A program made the translations under genes and the position numbers. 55,550 nt of DNA from Pseudanabaena sp. (lineage in GTDB: Bacteria; Cyanobacteriota; Cyanobacteriia; Pseudanabaenales; Pseudanabaenaceae). This document shows positions 1 through 7,933 of the stretch, piece by piece. Location of the stretch: NCBI GenBank assembly GCA_003249015.1, contig QBLS01000027.1, forward strand, positions 1-55,550. Direction: 5' to 3'. Positions within the stretch are counted from its first letter, which is position 1; each line of letters opens with the position of its first letter. The notes beneath the pieces were generated by a model. That model had not been told where the DNA came from. It searched no databases and saw only the letters and a program-made list of their open reading frames with translations.

Positions 1-31
1 GTGCAGGTTGGCTGAGCGAAGTCGAAGCCTC
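1..31. repeat. right half of an interspersed inverted repeat, cut by window edge
   Basis: The sequence GGCTGAGCGAAGTCGAAGCC (from about position 10) matches the right arms of the complete inverted repeats at 32041-32098 and 40706-40761. The left arm appears at the far end of the window. Only the right half is inside this window. Confidence 0.75.
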
Positions 32-53
32 TTCTAAATATTTAACAATTACT

Positions 54-112
54 ATAAAACCCAGAAGAAGAGTAGCGGCGCTCCGCGCCGCCACTCTTCT
101 TCTGGGTTTTAT
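54..112. repeat. long intergenic hairpin, GGCGGCGC-core family
   Basis: A palindrome of about 59 bp. The arms begin ATAAAACCCAGAAGAAGAGT and close around a core of AGCGGCGC-TCC-GCGCCGCC with one mispair. The downstream flank (GCGACGCTTACATTGCTATA) resembles the flank of the hairpin at 11019-11059, so the repeated unit is longer than the hairpin itself. It lies in the 5' leader of the SPFH gene, so it is not simply a terminator of that gene. Confidence 0.8.
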
Positions 113-171
113 GTCCCTAGCGACGCTTACATTGCTATATGATCAAAAACCGATAGCTCATAGAAAAAGTA

Positions 172-975
172 ATGCAAGATCAAGATACAAACTGGCAGTC
201 CATAGTCCTAATTTCAATTTTAGGAATTCTCGCGGTGATCAGTTTTAACTCATTTGTGATCATTAATCCTGGGGAAGCTGGAGTATTAAGCATATTAGGT
301 AAAGCCAAGGATGGCGTATTACTAGAAGGGGTTCACTTTAAGCCGCCTGTGGTGTCACAGGTCGATGTCTATGACTTGACGGTGCAAAAGTTTGAAGTAC
401 CTGCCCAAAGCTCAACCAAAGATTTGCAGCAACTTACGGCGAGCTTCGCGATTAACTTTAGGCTTGATCCAATTGAAGTGGTCACGATTCGTCGTAGTCA
501 GGGGACTTTACAGAATATTGTGGCAAAAATTATTGCTCCACAGACTCAGGAATCTTTTAAAGTGGCGGCGGCAAGACGGACAGTTGAAGAAGCTATCACC
601 AAGCGTGATGAATTAAAACAAGACTTTGACGAAGCCTTAAGCCAACGACTAAGCAAGTACGGCATTATTGTTTTAGATACGAGTGTTGTCGATCTGAATT
701 TTTCTATTGAATTTTCTAAGGCTGTCGAAGAGAAGCAAATTGCCGAACAACGCGCTCAGAGAGCCGTTTACATCGCTAGGGAAGCGGAACAAGAAGCGGA
801 GGCAACTATTAATCGCGCTAAGGGACAGGCTGAGGCTCAGAGACTTTTGCGGGAAACCTTAACTTCGGAACTATTGCAAAAGCAGGCGATCGAGAAGTGG
901 GATGGTAAGTTTCCCCAAGTTTTGGGTGGAAGTGGGGCAGTTCCCTTTTTAAATCTGGATATGGCTAAACCATAG
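172..975 (+). CDS. prohibitin family (SPFH domain) membrane protein
   Basis: A 267-residue protein with one N-terminal membrane segment at about residues 11-30. An SPFH/band-7 domain of about 160 residues follows. It opens with the typical VIINPGEAGVLSILGK stretch and a V-QKFEVPAQSSTKDLQ region (core of the SPFH fold). A long charged, Ala/Glu-rich helix (about 185-235, EEKQIAEQRAQRA...EAE) is the coiled coil through which prohibitins and stomatins form rings at the membrane. Family members act as membrane scaffolds and are linked to quality control by FtsH-type proteases; cyanobacterial homologues lie in the plasma or thylakoid membrane. The ATG at 172 is the first good start. No partner gene is adjacent. 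Family assignment is strong; the specific role is inferred. Confidence 0.88.
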   Translation: MQDQDTNWQSIVLISILGILAVISFNSFVIINPGEAGVLSILGKAKDGVLLEGVHFKPPVVSQVDVYDLTVQKFEVPAQSSTKDLQQLTASFAINFRLDPIEVVTIRRSQGTLQNIVAKIIAPQTQESFKVAAARRTVEEAITKRDELKQDFDEALSQRLSKYGIIVLDTSVVDLNFSIEFSKAVEEKQIAEQRAQRAVYIAREAEQEAEATINRAKGQAEAQRLLRETLTSELLQKQAIEKWDGKFPQVLGGSGAVPFLNLDMAKP

Positions 976-999
976 AGCGATCGCGATCCCACAAGTTGA

Positions 1000-1022
1000 A
1001 TGACGGCGCATTGCGCCGCCAT
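1000..1022. repeat. short hairpin, GGCGGCGC-core family
   Basis: ATGACGGCGC-ATT-GCGCCGCCAT is an imperfect 10-bp stem with a 3-nt loop between the SPFH gene and the next gene. It has the same core as the longer hairpins but lacks their outer arms. It has no U-tract, so terminator function is uncertain. Confidence 0.6.
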
Positions 1023-1076
1023 TTCTGACTTAAGTGCAAAGCGCTATAGAATTATTAATTTAGAGACTTTTGAGCA

Positions 1077-2282
1077 GTGGAAATTTTATGTGTCAGTAAT
1101 GGACATGGCGAAGACATCATCGCGACCCGTATTTGTGTGGAGTTGGAGAAACTAGGGTTTTCGACGATCGCTTTACCGATGGTGGGTGTGGGAAACGCCT
1201 ATGTCAAGGCAAATATCCCAATTGTGAAGGAGTACACTCAAGCAATGCCATCGGGGGGATTTGTGCGAATGGATAGTCGCCAACTCGCTCGCGATGTTCA
1301 GGGCGGATTGGTAGGACTGACCAGAAAGCAACTTGGTTTTGTCTGGAAGTGGTCACGGCAAAGGCGGGGCAGAGGAATGGTTTTGGCGGTGGGAGATATT
1401 GTGCCTTTGCTATTGGCATGGCTACCTGCTCAATTTAGTGGTTGCGATTTTGCTTTTGTGGCGACGGCAAAGTCTGAATATTACTGGCGCGATCGCAAAA
1501 GCCCGTTACCCCATGTTAAAAAGCCATTTGGTGGTTCAATATTCTTTCCTTGGGAGCGGACTTTGATGGGGAGTCGCCATTGCCAAGCCGTATTTGTGAG
1601 GGACTTACTTACTGCGGAAATTTTAAATCGTGATTTTAAATTGCCTGCGGTCTACCTAGGTAATCCGATGATGGATGGACTAGAACCGCAGGGGCTTAAC
1701 TTTGGCATTGGCGAAGATGATTGGGTGGTAGCGATTTTAGCGGGTTCGCGATCGCCAGAAGCCTATCAAAACTGGTTGACCTTGATGCTTTGCGCTCAAG
1801 TTGTGTCCCGCACGATTCCCCATAATGTGCATTTTTTAGCGGCGATCGCTCCTGATTTGGATATCGAAATTATTAGTCAAAGCATTATTCAAAAAGGGTG
1901 GGTGCGTGTTGATGAAACTACTTTTAAGGTGCATTCGGCAAGGTTGATTTTGTTGCAAGATGGCTTTAGTGACTGTTTGCATAAATGTCATTTGGGGCTT
2001 GCCATGGCGGGAACTGCTACGGAGCAGCTAGTTGGGTTAGGGAAGCCCGTAATCACGATCGCGGGAGATGGTCCCCAGTTCACGCGCAAATTTGCGGAAG
2101 AACAGGTGGATTTATTGGGTTGCTCTGTCAATTTGATTGATAAACCTGCTCAGGTTGCGGATGTATTGAATTCCATTTTGCAAGATCCTGATTATTTCCA
2201 AGCGGTCTGCCGCAATGGTGAAGAGCGGATGGGGCAGGCAGGCGCTTCCGTCAGAATCGCCAAGCACATTGCTAAAAGATAA
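1077..2282 (+). CDS. lipid-A-disaccharide synthase-related protein (cyanobacterial LpxB-like)
   Basis: A 401-residue protein of the cyanobacterial/plant family related to LpxB. The N-terminus MEILCVSNGHGEDIIATRI fits a GT-B Rossmann fold with a nucleotide-sugar-transferase glycine loop. The C-terminal half contains AGTATEQLVGLGKPVITIAG, which matches the donor-binding end of the LpxB/MurG superfamily. True LpxB joins UDP-diacylglucosamine and lipid X; cyanobacteria lack conventional lipid A, so this paralogue's acceptor is unknown. The start is GTG at 1077, the only start that keeps the conserved N-terminus. The stop codon is the first base-paired triplet of the palindrome at 2280-2314. The gene is convergent with the O-antigen-ligase gene, so a joint role in surface glycolipids is possible but unproven. 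Confidence 0.82.
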   Translation: MEILCVSNGHGEDIIATRICVELEKLGFSTIALPMVGVGNAYVKANIPIVKEYTQAMPSGGFVRMDSRQLARDVQGGLVGLTRKQLGFVWKWSRQRRGRGMVLAVGDIVPLLLAWLPAQFSGCDFAFVATAKSEYYWRDRKSPLPHVKKPFGGSIFFPWERTLMGSRHCQAVFVRDLLTAEILNRDFKLPAVYLGNPMMDGLEPQGLNFGIGEDDWVVAILAGSRSPEAYQNWLTLMLCAQVVSRTIPHNVHFLAAIAPDLDIEIISQSIIQKGWVRVDETTFKVHSARLILLQDGFSDCLHKCHLGLAMAGTATEQLVGLGKPVITIAGDGPQFTRKFAEEQVDLLGCSVNLIDKPAQVADVLNSILQDPDYFQAVCRNGEERMGQAGASVRIAKHIAKR

Positions 2283-2314
2283 CCAAGTGTCTCGCTACGC
2301 GAGACACTTGGTTA
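2280..2314. terminator. perfect palindrome forming a bidirectional terminator-like hairpin
   Basis: A 16-bp stem with a TAC loop. The left arm TAACCAAGTGTCTCG starts with the stop codon of the plus-strand LpxB-like gene. The right arm ends in TTA, which is the TAA stop of the minus-strand gene. The two convergent genes are therefore separated only by this hairpin. There is no clear U-run, so termination could rely on hairpin strength or on RNase processing. Confidence 0.8.
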
Positions 2315-4861
2315 TGAGAACAAATCACTTAGAAACAGCGTAATCTCAGCGCGATCGCTGACGTTGAAAAAGTCTAGCGGAACCACACCATCAGTATGGC
2401 GACTGACAATATTAAATCCTAGCCTTGCCCTGCGATAGCTCAGTACTAGCGGACTATTTACCGCTAAAGGTCGGCGCAACCAATCATCAAAGCTAGAAAC
2501 CTGACCCATGCGATCGCCCATTGTCTGAACTATTCTTGCAGAACGTTGATCGGGAAGACTGCGCGAAGCAAACACGTAGGCTCTTTCTAGTAATTTTTCA
2601 CGCAGATTAGGGTTTAGCCAAGCGGAAATGACCATTTCTAGAGGTGTTTGGGGATTTTGCTTTACTGCTTGTAACCCTTCGACATCATTGGCGATCGCCT
2701 TCGCTAGTAGCAGGGCGGTGGGGTGATTGGTCTTTTGCAGTTCACTAACTGCATTCGGATTGCCATTCCACCACCTGAGGGCAGCGAGTCTTAGCGATTG
2801 ATTGGGATCTTTAGCATAAATGCTTTCAAGGTTGGAGACTATTTGTGGGTAAAGAGGACGAAAGGTGGGATCTGCCCAGAGAGGACTAGTGATGAAGATA
2901 GGATCATTAGTCAACTCATCAGTAATGGCTGCGATCGCTTCAGATTCTTTGCCCTGACGCAAGAGACTCACTCCCAAACCAAGGGAAAGCGATCGCTTAC
3001 TAGGGACTAATTCCAAACCCCGCCGAAAATAACGCTCGGCTTCCTGATTGGCGATCGCCGAGTTTTGACGCAGACTTAGCCAAGCCGCCGCATTATAACC
3101 AGCTTCATTGTTGGGATTAACGGCGATCGTCTTTTTGATCCAAGCCAAGCCCTCCTGCTGCCATGCAGGGGCATTCGCCAAATTAGGGTAATTAGTAGCC
3201 AGATCCGCTAAGTTCCAGCCCAATTGATAGGAGTAGTAAGGCTCCCAAGGTGTGAGTTGGTAAGCTTCTTGAAGCCGTGATTTGAACTGATCCACTGAGG
3301 CGATCGCTTCTGGTAGTTCTTCCTGTTGATTAGATTCCAGCCCTGCTAGCGCCTTTGATAAATAGATAAAGCCCACATTAGAAGCTTGCCAAGCGCGATT
3401 TACAGGGACAAGCCAAGCGATCGCCGCGACTAGATAGATAGTGGCAATGATTGCCAGCCATAAACGAGGTTGGCGCTGATAGCCAAGGGTGATGAGTTCA
3501 TCTGTATATATTTGTCCGAGGTAAGTAAGGCTAGCAAATATCACGACTAGGCTGCCGCTAATGGCAGGGATATCAAGCTGATAGTCAGTAATCGCCAGCA
3601 TGGCGTAACCAAACAAACTACCAAATAATCCGTAGGAGCAGATCTGCTCCTGTGAATTTGCTTGCCATCGCGGTGACTTGTGCAGCTTGATGAATATGCT
3701 AAAAATTGCTACGACTAAAAATGCAGTAGTAATTAAAAATCCAATTCCTAGCTCAGCCCATAAATGTACAGGCGTACTGTGCAATTGAAACAAAAGCTCT
3801 GCTTCGCGCCCTGCCCATTGGGGACGGTATTGCTGATACAGCATCACCGCTGAACCTGCTCCTGCTCCAAATAGCCAATGGTCTAGTCCAATCCGCCAGC
3901 CCACATCCGCCGCGATCGCCCTAAATAGCAACTCTCCTGAGCCTTGGGATGGGTTGGTCAAACTATTAACTAGAGCTACGATCAGCGATCGCAGTCGATT
4001 ATTTGCGGCAATCAAAAAGCCTAGCAAAGCGATCGCGCTTCCACTGCCCAGCACAATCAATCGGCGACTGAGCCGACTCCGCCACAAGGTTACAGCGATC
4101 GCGTAGATCACCATGGCTCCTAGCCCCAAAAATCCGCCACGAGAACTAGTTGTATATAAGTCAATCAATCCCAGTGCGATCGCGGCAATCCATAGCTTTC
4201 GCCAATTTCCTGTTTGAGCGATCGCCAAACTCACCAAAATTGGTAAAACCAATATCAAAAATCCTGCCACATAGTTTTGATGTCCGAAGGGAGCCCAGTT
4301 GCGAGACTCTAAATCCGAAAAATCGTAACTAAGATTAAGTCCCCATTGATTGAGTTTAGCCAAATTAGCTAATTGGGGCAGCCATGTTTGCGTTGTCCAT
4401 AAAAATAAGCTTTCCAAGATTACGGCAATTCCCAATAAGCCTTGAAATCTCATGATTGATAAGATTTGGGATTCCTGCCCACTATTTTCGCTAACCTTGC
4501 TCAAATTAGCGATGGGATTAGGATTATGCAAAAAGTTATTTGTTACATATAGGGCAGCAAAATAACCAAAAGCCGTTAGGCTATACCACATTCCTTGCTG
4601 GGGAAATTGGGAAAACATGGTGGATAAGCACAGAGTCACAAAGCCTGAGCCGACTACCCAGTCAAAGCCATTTCCCAGTAAGTAAAAGGGTTTATCGCGC
4701 CGCCATAGGTTAAGTAATCCTGCGATCGCAAAGCACAGCAGCCCCAATTGCCACAGCAAGACCCAAGGGAACGACACCATCTGAGTACTGCTATCTGGCA
4801 GTAAGGTAAACAGAATATAGGCTGCCAGCCCTAGCTGAAGAATTAACCGCCCCGTACTCAT
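2312..4861 (-). CDS. O-antigen ligase/polymerase family membrane protein with C-terminal TPR-like region
   Basis: An 849-residue protein. About ten to twelve hydrophobic segments occupy roughly residues 1-480. The large periplasmic loop and the segment DLYTTSSRGGFLGLGAMVIY are typical of the Wzy_C/WaaL family. About 350 residues of helical, TPR-like repeats follow (for example NPNNEAGYNAAAWLSLRQ and AERYFRRGLELVPSKRSLSL). Family members polymerise or transfer lipid-linked glycans at the outer face of the plasma membrane. It resembles the cyanobacterial IctB/O-antigen-ligase group but is much longer because of the TPR tail. The start ATG lies at 4859-4861. Substrate is unknown. Confidence 0.82.
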   Translation of the reverse strand: MSTGRLILQLGLAAYILFTLLPDSSTQMVSFPWVLLWQLGLLCFAIAGLLNLWRRDKPFYLLGNGFDWVVGSGFVTLCLSTMFSQFPQQGMWYSLTAFGYFAALYVTNNFLHNPNPIANLSKVSENSGQESQILSIMRFQGLLGIAVILESLFLWTTQTWLPQLANLAKLNQWGLNLSYDFSDLESRNWAPFGHQNYVAGFLILVLPILVSLAIAQTGNWRKLWIAAIALGLIDLYTTSSRGGFLGLGAMVIYAIAVTLWRSRLSRRLIVLGSGSAIALLGFLIAANNRLRSLIVALVNSLTNPSQGSGELLFRAIAADVGWRIGLDHWLFGAGAGSAVMLYQQYRPQWAGREAELLFQLHSTPVHLWAELGIGFLITTAFLVVAIFSIFIKLHKSPRWQANSQEQICSYGLFGSLFGYAMLAITDYQLDIPAISGSLVVIFASLTYLGQIYTDELITLGYQRQPRLWLAIIATIYLVAAIAWLVPVNRAWQASNVGFIYLSKALAGLESNQQEELPEAIASVDQFKSRLQEAYQLTPWEPYYSYQLGWNLADLATNYPNLANAPAWQQEGLAWIKKTIAVNPNNEAGYNAAAWLSLRQNSAIANQEAERYFRRGLELVPSKRSLSLGLGVSLLRQGKESEAIAAITDELTNDPIFITSPLWADPTFRPLYPQIVSNLESIYAKDPNQSLRLAALRWWNGNPNAVSELQKTNHPTALLLAKAIANDVEGLQAVKQNPQTPLEMVISAWLNPNLREKLLERAYVFASRSLPDQRSARIVQTMGDRMGQVSSFDDWLRRPLAVNSPLVLSYRRARLGFNIVSRHTDGVVPLDFFNVSDRAEITLFLSDLFS

Positions 4862-4909
4862 AAAATTTTGTTACCAACTAAGCTCAGCATTTTCAAATTG
4901 TAAAGTGAA

Positions 4910-4982
4910 TGGCGGCGCGATCGCGCCGCCACTAGTATTTCGGTTTTATCAAGACCCGCCTCAGACAGGGCTTGATAAAACC
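4910..4982. repeat. two adjacent intergenic hairpins
   Basis: The first, at 4910-4931, is a perfect palindrome built from GGCGGCGC and its complement around a HIP1-like GATC centre. The second, at 4942-4982, has arms GGTTTTATCAAG/CTTGATAAAACC closing further through CCC/GGG around a loop. They lie in the shared 5' region of the divergent O-antigen-ligase and GAF genes, so they are not terminators of those genes. Confidence 0.7.
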
Positions 4983-5129
4983 AACTTTGACAATGGGAGT
5001 CGATGTAATTTTTAGGTTCAGTGGTCGTAATCCTCAAAAACGAGATATCATGGCGAATACTTGTATCCAAAGCCAAGGGCTAGAAATACAAACAAATCCT
5101 ATGTGTGTAATTCAGCGAAATTATTTTGC

Positions 5130-6323
5130 ATGGAAGAAGCCCTGTCATCTTTTTCCTTTGGTGAAGAACTAGAGGTTGAATCCATAACCGCAGCGATGCT
5201 CTCCAGCACTACTCTGGAAGAAGTACTTAAAATATTTTTAGTTAATTTGGGCGAAAAACTCGCTGTTGATCGAGTAGCGGTTTACCACTTTATTAGTTCT
5301 CAAGAGGGGAGAATTCTGATAGATGCGGTTTCCCCTAATTTTTTGAGCATTAAAAATCAATATTATTCGATCAATTATTTTGGGGCTGACTCTCGACAAA
5401 ACTATCCATGCGATCACCCGATTATTTTAGAAGACATGGCTCGTATCACCGATACTTTGGCGGTTCATCAGCAGTGGCAAATGACTCATGTCAAATCGAT
5501 GATGTCAGCACCAATCCTATTTGACACACCATCTCTTAACCATCAGATCTGGGGAATCATCCTAGTCCAACAATGTGACTTTCCGCGCCAGTGGCAGCCG
5601 AAGGAAGCAAACTTTTTGATGAAGTTATCACAAGTCCTTGGTAAATGCTTGCAATATTGGCAACTACGGCTCAGAGCGCTAGATAGTCACTTTCAAGCAA
5701 CCTCACCAATATCTACCCTATTCTCTTCTGTGCAGGAAGCTAATAATCATGCCTCTGTTGGTAATGAGCTTCAAGAATTCGTGGCGATTAGAACTGAGTT
5801 AAGTCAAGAACTTGAAACTTCTGAAACTCAACCCAAAGCGATCGCTTGGACAAGTAAAGCCCAGTTACTAGACGATGAAGTAAATCCTGTACTTGAAAAA
5901 AATCATCGCCATGATCCGACCAATTCTCTTAACCGAGCGATTAACCTTGCCCTCGAAAATCTTGATTGGCGATTAGAAAAGAATGTTAAGCAATATCCTG
6001 CGGAGTTTGACTCAATGGGAAAAGACGGAAAAATTGAGGGTGTTGATGTAGAATCGGCAACCCTTGAAGATATTTTGCAAGAGAATAGCTGGTCTCAAAA
6101 TTACTCTGAAATTGCCTACCTCAGACAAAAAATCAGTGAACTAGTAGATAACCTGCAAAAGAAAACAGAAGAGATTGTAGAACTAAAACTCCAGATCCAA
6201 TATTTGATTGCTTCACAGGATGATCTGAGAAAAATGTTGCTAGATCTGCCTTCTAACAATCTGACTCCAAATATTAAGCAAAACATCAAAGATATTTGCA
6301 ATCTACTCTTTGTAGATAAATAG
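5130..6323 (+). CDS. GAF-domain protein
   Basis: From the ATG at 5130 (MEEALSSF) the product has 397 residues. A GAF domain spans about residues 15-190, with AVDRVAVYHF, the HPIILEDMAR region and a C-terminal half containing QIWGIILVQQCDFPRQW, the same layout as phytochrome- or cyanobacteriochrome-like GAF domains. I see no Cys-His chromophore pair (CH motif) in it, so bilin binding is doubtful. A linker and a coiled coil (about 330-375, with IAYLRQKISELVDNLQKK) suggest dimerisation. There is no kinase, GGDEF or other output domain, so it may be a stand-alone sensor or adaptor. An in-frame TTG at 5061 adds 23 residues without family resemblance and was not chosen. Confidence 0.75.
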   Translation: MEEALSSFSFGEELEVESITAAMLSSTTLEEVLKIFLVNLGEKLAVDRVAVYHFISSQEGRILIDAVSPNFLSIKNQYYSINYFGADSRQNYPCDHPIILEDMARITDTLAVHQQWQMTHVKSMMSAPILFDTPSLNHQIWGIILVQQCDFPRQWQPKEANFLMKLSQVLGKCLQYWQLRLRALDSHFQATSPISTLFSSVQEANNHASVGNELQEFVAIRTELSQELETSETQPKAIAWTSKAQLLDDEVNPVLEKNHRHDPTNSLNRAINLALENLDWRLEKNVKQYPAEFDSMGKDGKIEGVDVESATLEDILQENSWSQNYSEIAYLRQKISELVDNLQKKTEEIVELKLQIQYLIASQDDLRKMLLDLPSNNLTPNIKQNIKDICNLLFVDK

Positions 6324-6368
6324 CCGACATACTATCCCAATACGGCGCTTTGAACTGACTTAAAACCC

Positions 6369-6417
6369 AAAAGAATTTTTGAGAGCACCGCGAAGCGGTG
6401 CTCTCAAAAATTCTTTT
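6369..6417. repeat. long hairpin with GAGAGCACCGC arms
   Basis: Perfect arms (left arm AAAAGAATTTTTGAGAGCAC, then CGC) close on a GAA loop. The A-rich outside and T-run on the 3' side would make it an effective intrinsic terminator for the GAF gene, but the long A/T arm is shared with other hairpins of the window. Confidence 0.75.
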
Positions 6418-6434
6418 GTACTACATAATGCCTC

Positions 6435-6486
6435 AATAGGTAATAAGTCAGTGCGCGGCAAAGCCGCACACTGGTTATTACCTATT
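6435..6486. repeat. hairpin overlapping the end of the 63-residue gene
   Basis: Arms AATAGGTAATAA...CGCGGC and GCCGCACACTGGTTATT with a short AAA loop and a few mispairs. The right end contains the stop codon (complement of CTA at 6482-6484) of the minus-strand small gene, so the hairpin starts at its stop. Confidence 0.7.
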
Positions 6487-6673
6487 GGCAAGTAACTACG
6501 GCTTCAACGATCGCTGTTTTTGTTGTCTCGGCTGCTTGAGCATCAGATTGAACAGAAGTAATTGCCCAACGCAGGGGTTCGCCATGCCTGCTTAGTTCTT
6601 GTTCAATAGTCTTAGCGATCGCCTCTTGTTTGTCATTAATTTCAATCTCTGCGGTGATGAAATGTGTAGTCAT
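6482..6673 (-). CDS. small conserved-looking hypothetical protein
   Basis: A 63-residue acidic protein beginning MTTHFITAEIEINDKQEAI. The alternating pattern (beta strand, helix containing QEAIAKTIEQELSRHGE, beta strand RWAITSVQ, then helix) suggests a small alpha/beta fold. No catalytic motif is visible and I do not recognise a named family. Codon use and HIP1 sites match its neighbours, and it ends cleanly at an intergenic hairpin, so it looks like a real gene. It is separated from tRNA-Lys by about 190 bp and no operon partner is evident. Confidence 0.6.
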   Translation of the reverse strand: MTTHFITAEIEINDKQEAIAKTIEQELSRHGEPLRWAITSVQSDAQAAETTKTAIVEAVVTCQ

Positions 6674-6862
6674 ACTCTCTTACTCGTAAATAATTATGGT
6701 GGCGTAACTCAGTTACACCACCACAATTATTCAATAGATTTACTGTAAATAATAATTAAAACCTGTGGTGCATGCTGCGCGTGCGCCACAGGTTTTAATT
6801 ATGACTAGTTACTTACAGCCTATTGATGCTTTGAGTAGTTAAATTATCGCGAAACTTGCTAA

Positions 6863-6934
6863 TGGGTGACCTGGGATTCGAACCCAGGGCCAGCGGATTA
6901 AGAGTCCGATGCGCTACCACTGCGCCAGTCACCC
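6863..6934 (-). tRNA. tRNA-Lys(CTT)
   Basis: A 72-nt cloverleaf reads on the minus strand: acceptor GGGTGAC/GTCACCC with discriminator A, D-stem GCGC/GCGC, anticodon loop CTCTTAA giving CTT, and T-arm CTGGG-TTCGAAT-CCCAG. The terminal CCA is not encoded. The first pair of the anticodon stem (27-43) is a T-C mismatch; the other four pairs are good. It decodes the AAG lysine codon. Confidence 0.93.
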
Positions 6935-7076
6935 CAACTTTTGCTCATTTTCCATCTAAGTACGTAAAAGAGCGATTTATATATTAGCAAATGTTTGGCT
7001 AAACATTTGCATAAATTTTTAAATAACACTAAAACTTTCCACCTACGGCACAGAAAACTTTGCTTAGGAGATAAAA

Positions 7077-7209
7077 CCTACAGGTGAGTGGCGGTGCTTT
7101 GTGTTGCCACTCACCTGTAGGCAACAGCATGTTTAGGTAGCAGCACCTTGTTATTTAAAATTCAGAAAAAGCTAAGAGTGTTACTACAAGACACTTTTAG
7201 CTTTTTCTG
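7077..7209. repeat. two hairpins in the 400-bp gap between tRNA-Lys and frp
   Basis: The hairpin at 7077-7121 has arms CCTACAGGTGAGTGGCGG/CCACTCACCTGTAGG with a degenerate core (GGTGC-TTT-GTGTT). The hairpin at 7163-7209 has arms CAGAAAAAGCTAAGAGTG/CACTTTTAGCTTTTTCTG with one G-T type mispair and a wide loop. The gap 6935-7335 holds nothing else recognisable apart from an A/T-rich stretch directly before the FRP gene, which probably contains its promoter. Confidence 0.65.
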
Positions 7210-7335
7210 GTTTAAGCATAGTGATCGCTAAATGCACGAAGCTAAAGAGATTTAGTGTAATTGCTATTTTTGGATATAAGTTGTTATTATTCTTAATATA
7301 AATAAATGTTTTATCTATCTTATAAATTTTAAATA

Positions 7336-7662
7336 ATGCAAGTGATGAATGCTGAATGGACAATTACGGAAGAAACTACGGCTAAGAGAGCATTTGATGT
7401 TGCTTATAATCGTGAAATCACGGCTTTGATTGACTCGGTGCGTCTTAGAGCTAGCTCTGTTAAAGAAATTGATGATATGTGGAGTCTTCATGACTTTTTG
7501 AGTGTCAAGCGTCATGAGGTTGATGGTCGTTACGATTATCGGTTGCCAATTTTACTTTTTGTATTTGCGGGGCTAGTCAAAGAAGGTTGGTTGAGTATTG
7601 ATGAACTGGAGGGGTTAAGCAAAGATAAAATCGCTAAAATTTCTGCCCTTGCTAGTATGTAG
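7336..7662 (+). CDS. frp: fluorescence recovery protein (FRP)
   Basis: A 108-residue, largely helical protein. The stretch IDDMWSLHDFLSVKRHEVDG places Trp49, His52, Asp53 and Arg59 at the spacing of the functional residues of Synechocystis FRP (Trp50, His53, Asp54, Arg60). Its length matches the shorter active FRP form, and the C-terminal KEGWLSIDELEGL region is also family-like. FRP is a dimer that binds the C-terminal domain of photoactivated orange carotenoid protein, pulls it off the phycobilisome and speeds return to the inactive orange form. No OCP gene is in the window, so the partner must be elsewhere. The start is ATG 7336, with ATG 7345 as an alternative. The homology is recalled, not searched. 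Confidence 0.82.
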   Translation: MQVMNAEWTITEETTAKRAFDVAYNREITALIDSVRLRASSVKEIDDMWSLHDFLSVKRHEVDGRYDYRLPILLFVFAGLVKEGWLSIDELEGLSKDKIAKISALASM

Positions 7663-7702
7663 TTTCTTTTAGAGCTGTTTCGCAAAGAAGATTTTGCATA
7701 GG

Positions 7703-7815
7703 AAATAAAGAATGGCGGCGCAAAGCGTCGCCATTCTTTATTTAGGGCTTAACTACTTACAAAGTAATCAATGTAATTTTTGAAAGCGGAGTAGAGTATC
7801 GCTTTCAAAAATTAC
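7703..7815. repeat. two hairpins between frp and the kinase gene
   Basis: 7703-7743 has arms AAATAAAGAATGGCGGCGC/GCGTCGCCATTCTTTATTT with an AAA loop. 7773-7815 has arms GTAATTTTTGAAAGCG/CGCTTTCAAAAATTAC. The second belongs to a TTTGAAAGCG-type group seen again at 13329 and 35515. The first could end the frp transcript. Confidence 0.7.
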
Positions 7816-7933
7816 TCTATGTTTTGAGTTCGCGCAAAGCGCTGTAATGTATTCTCAAGTAGTATCTTTAGAATTTTTTTGCTTAGGCTTCAGCGCTGAT
7901 AGATTGCACAAAACCTATACATAGATTAATAAA

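Noticed and set aside
1077-2282. True LpxB (lipid A disaccharide synthase)
   Set aside because: It belongs to the cyanobacterial/plant LpxB-related group; cyanobacteria generally lack conventional lipid A, so the LpxB name was not used as a function.
4858-5076. 72-codon minus-strand frame upstream of the O-antigen-ligase gene
   Set aside because: It runs through two hairpins and the promoter region, and its product has no family features.
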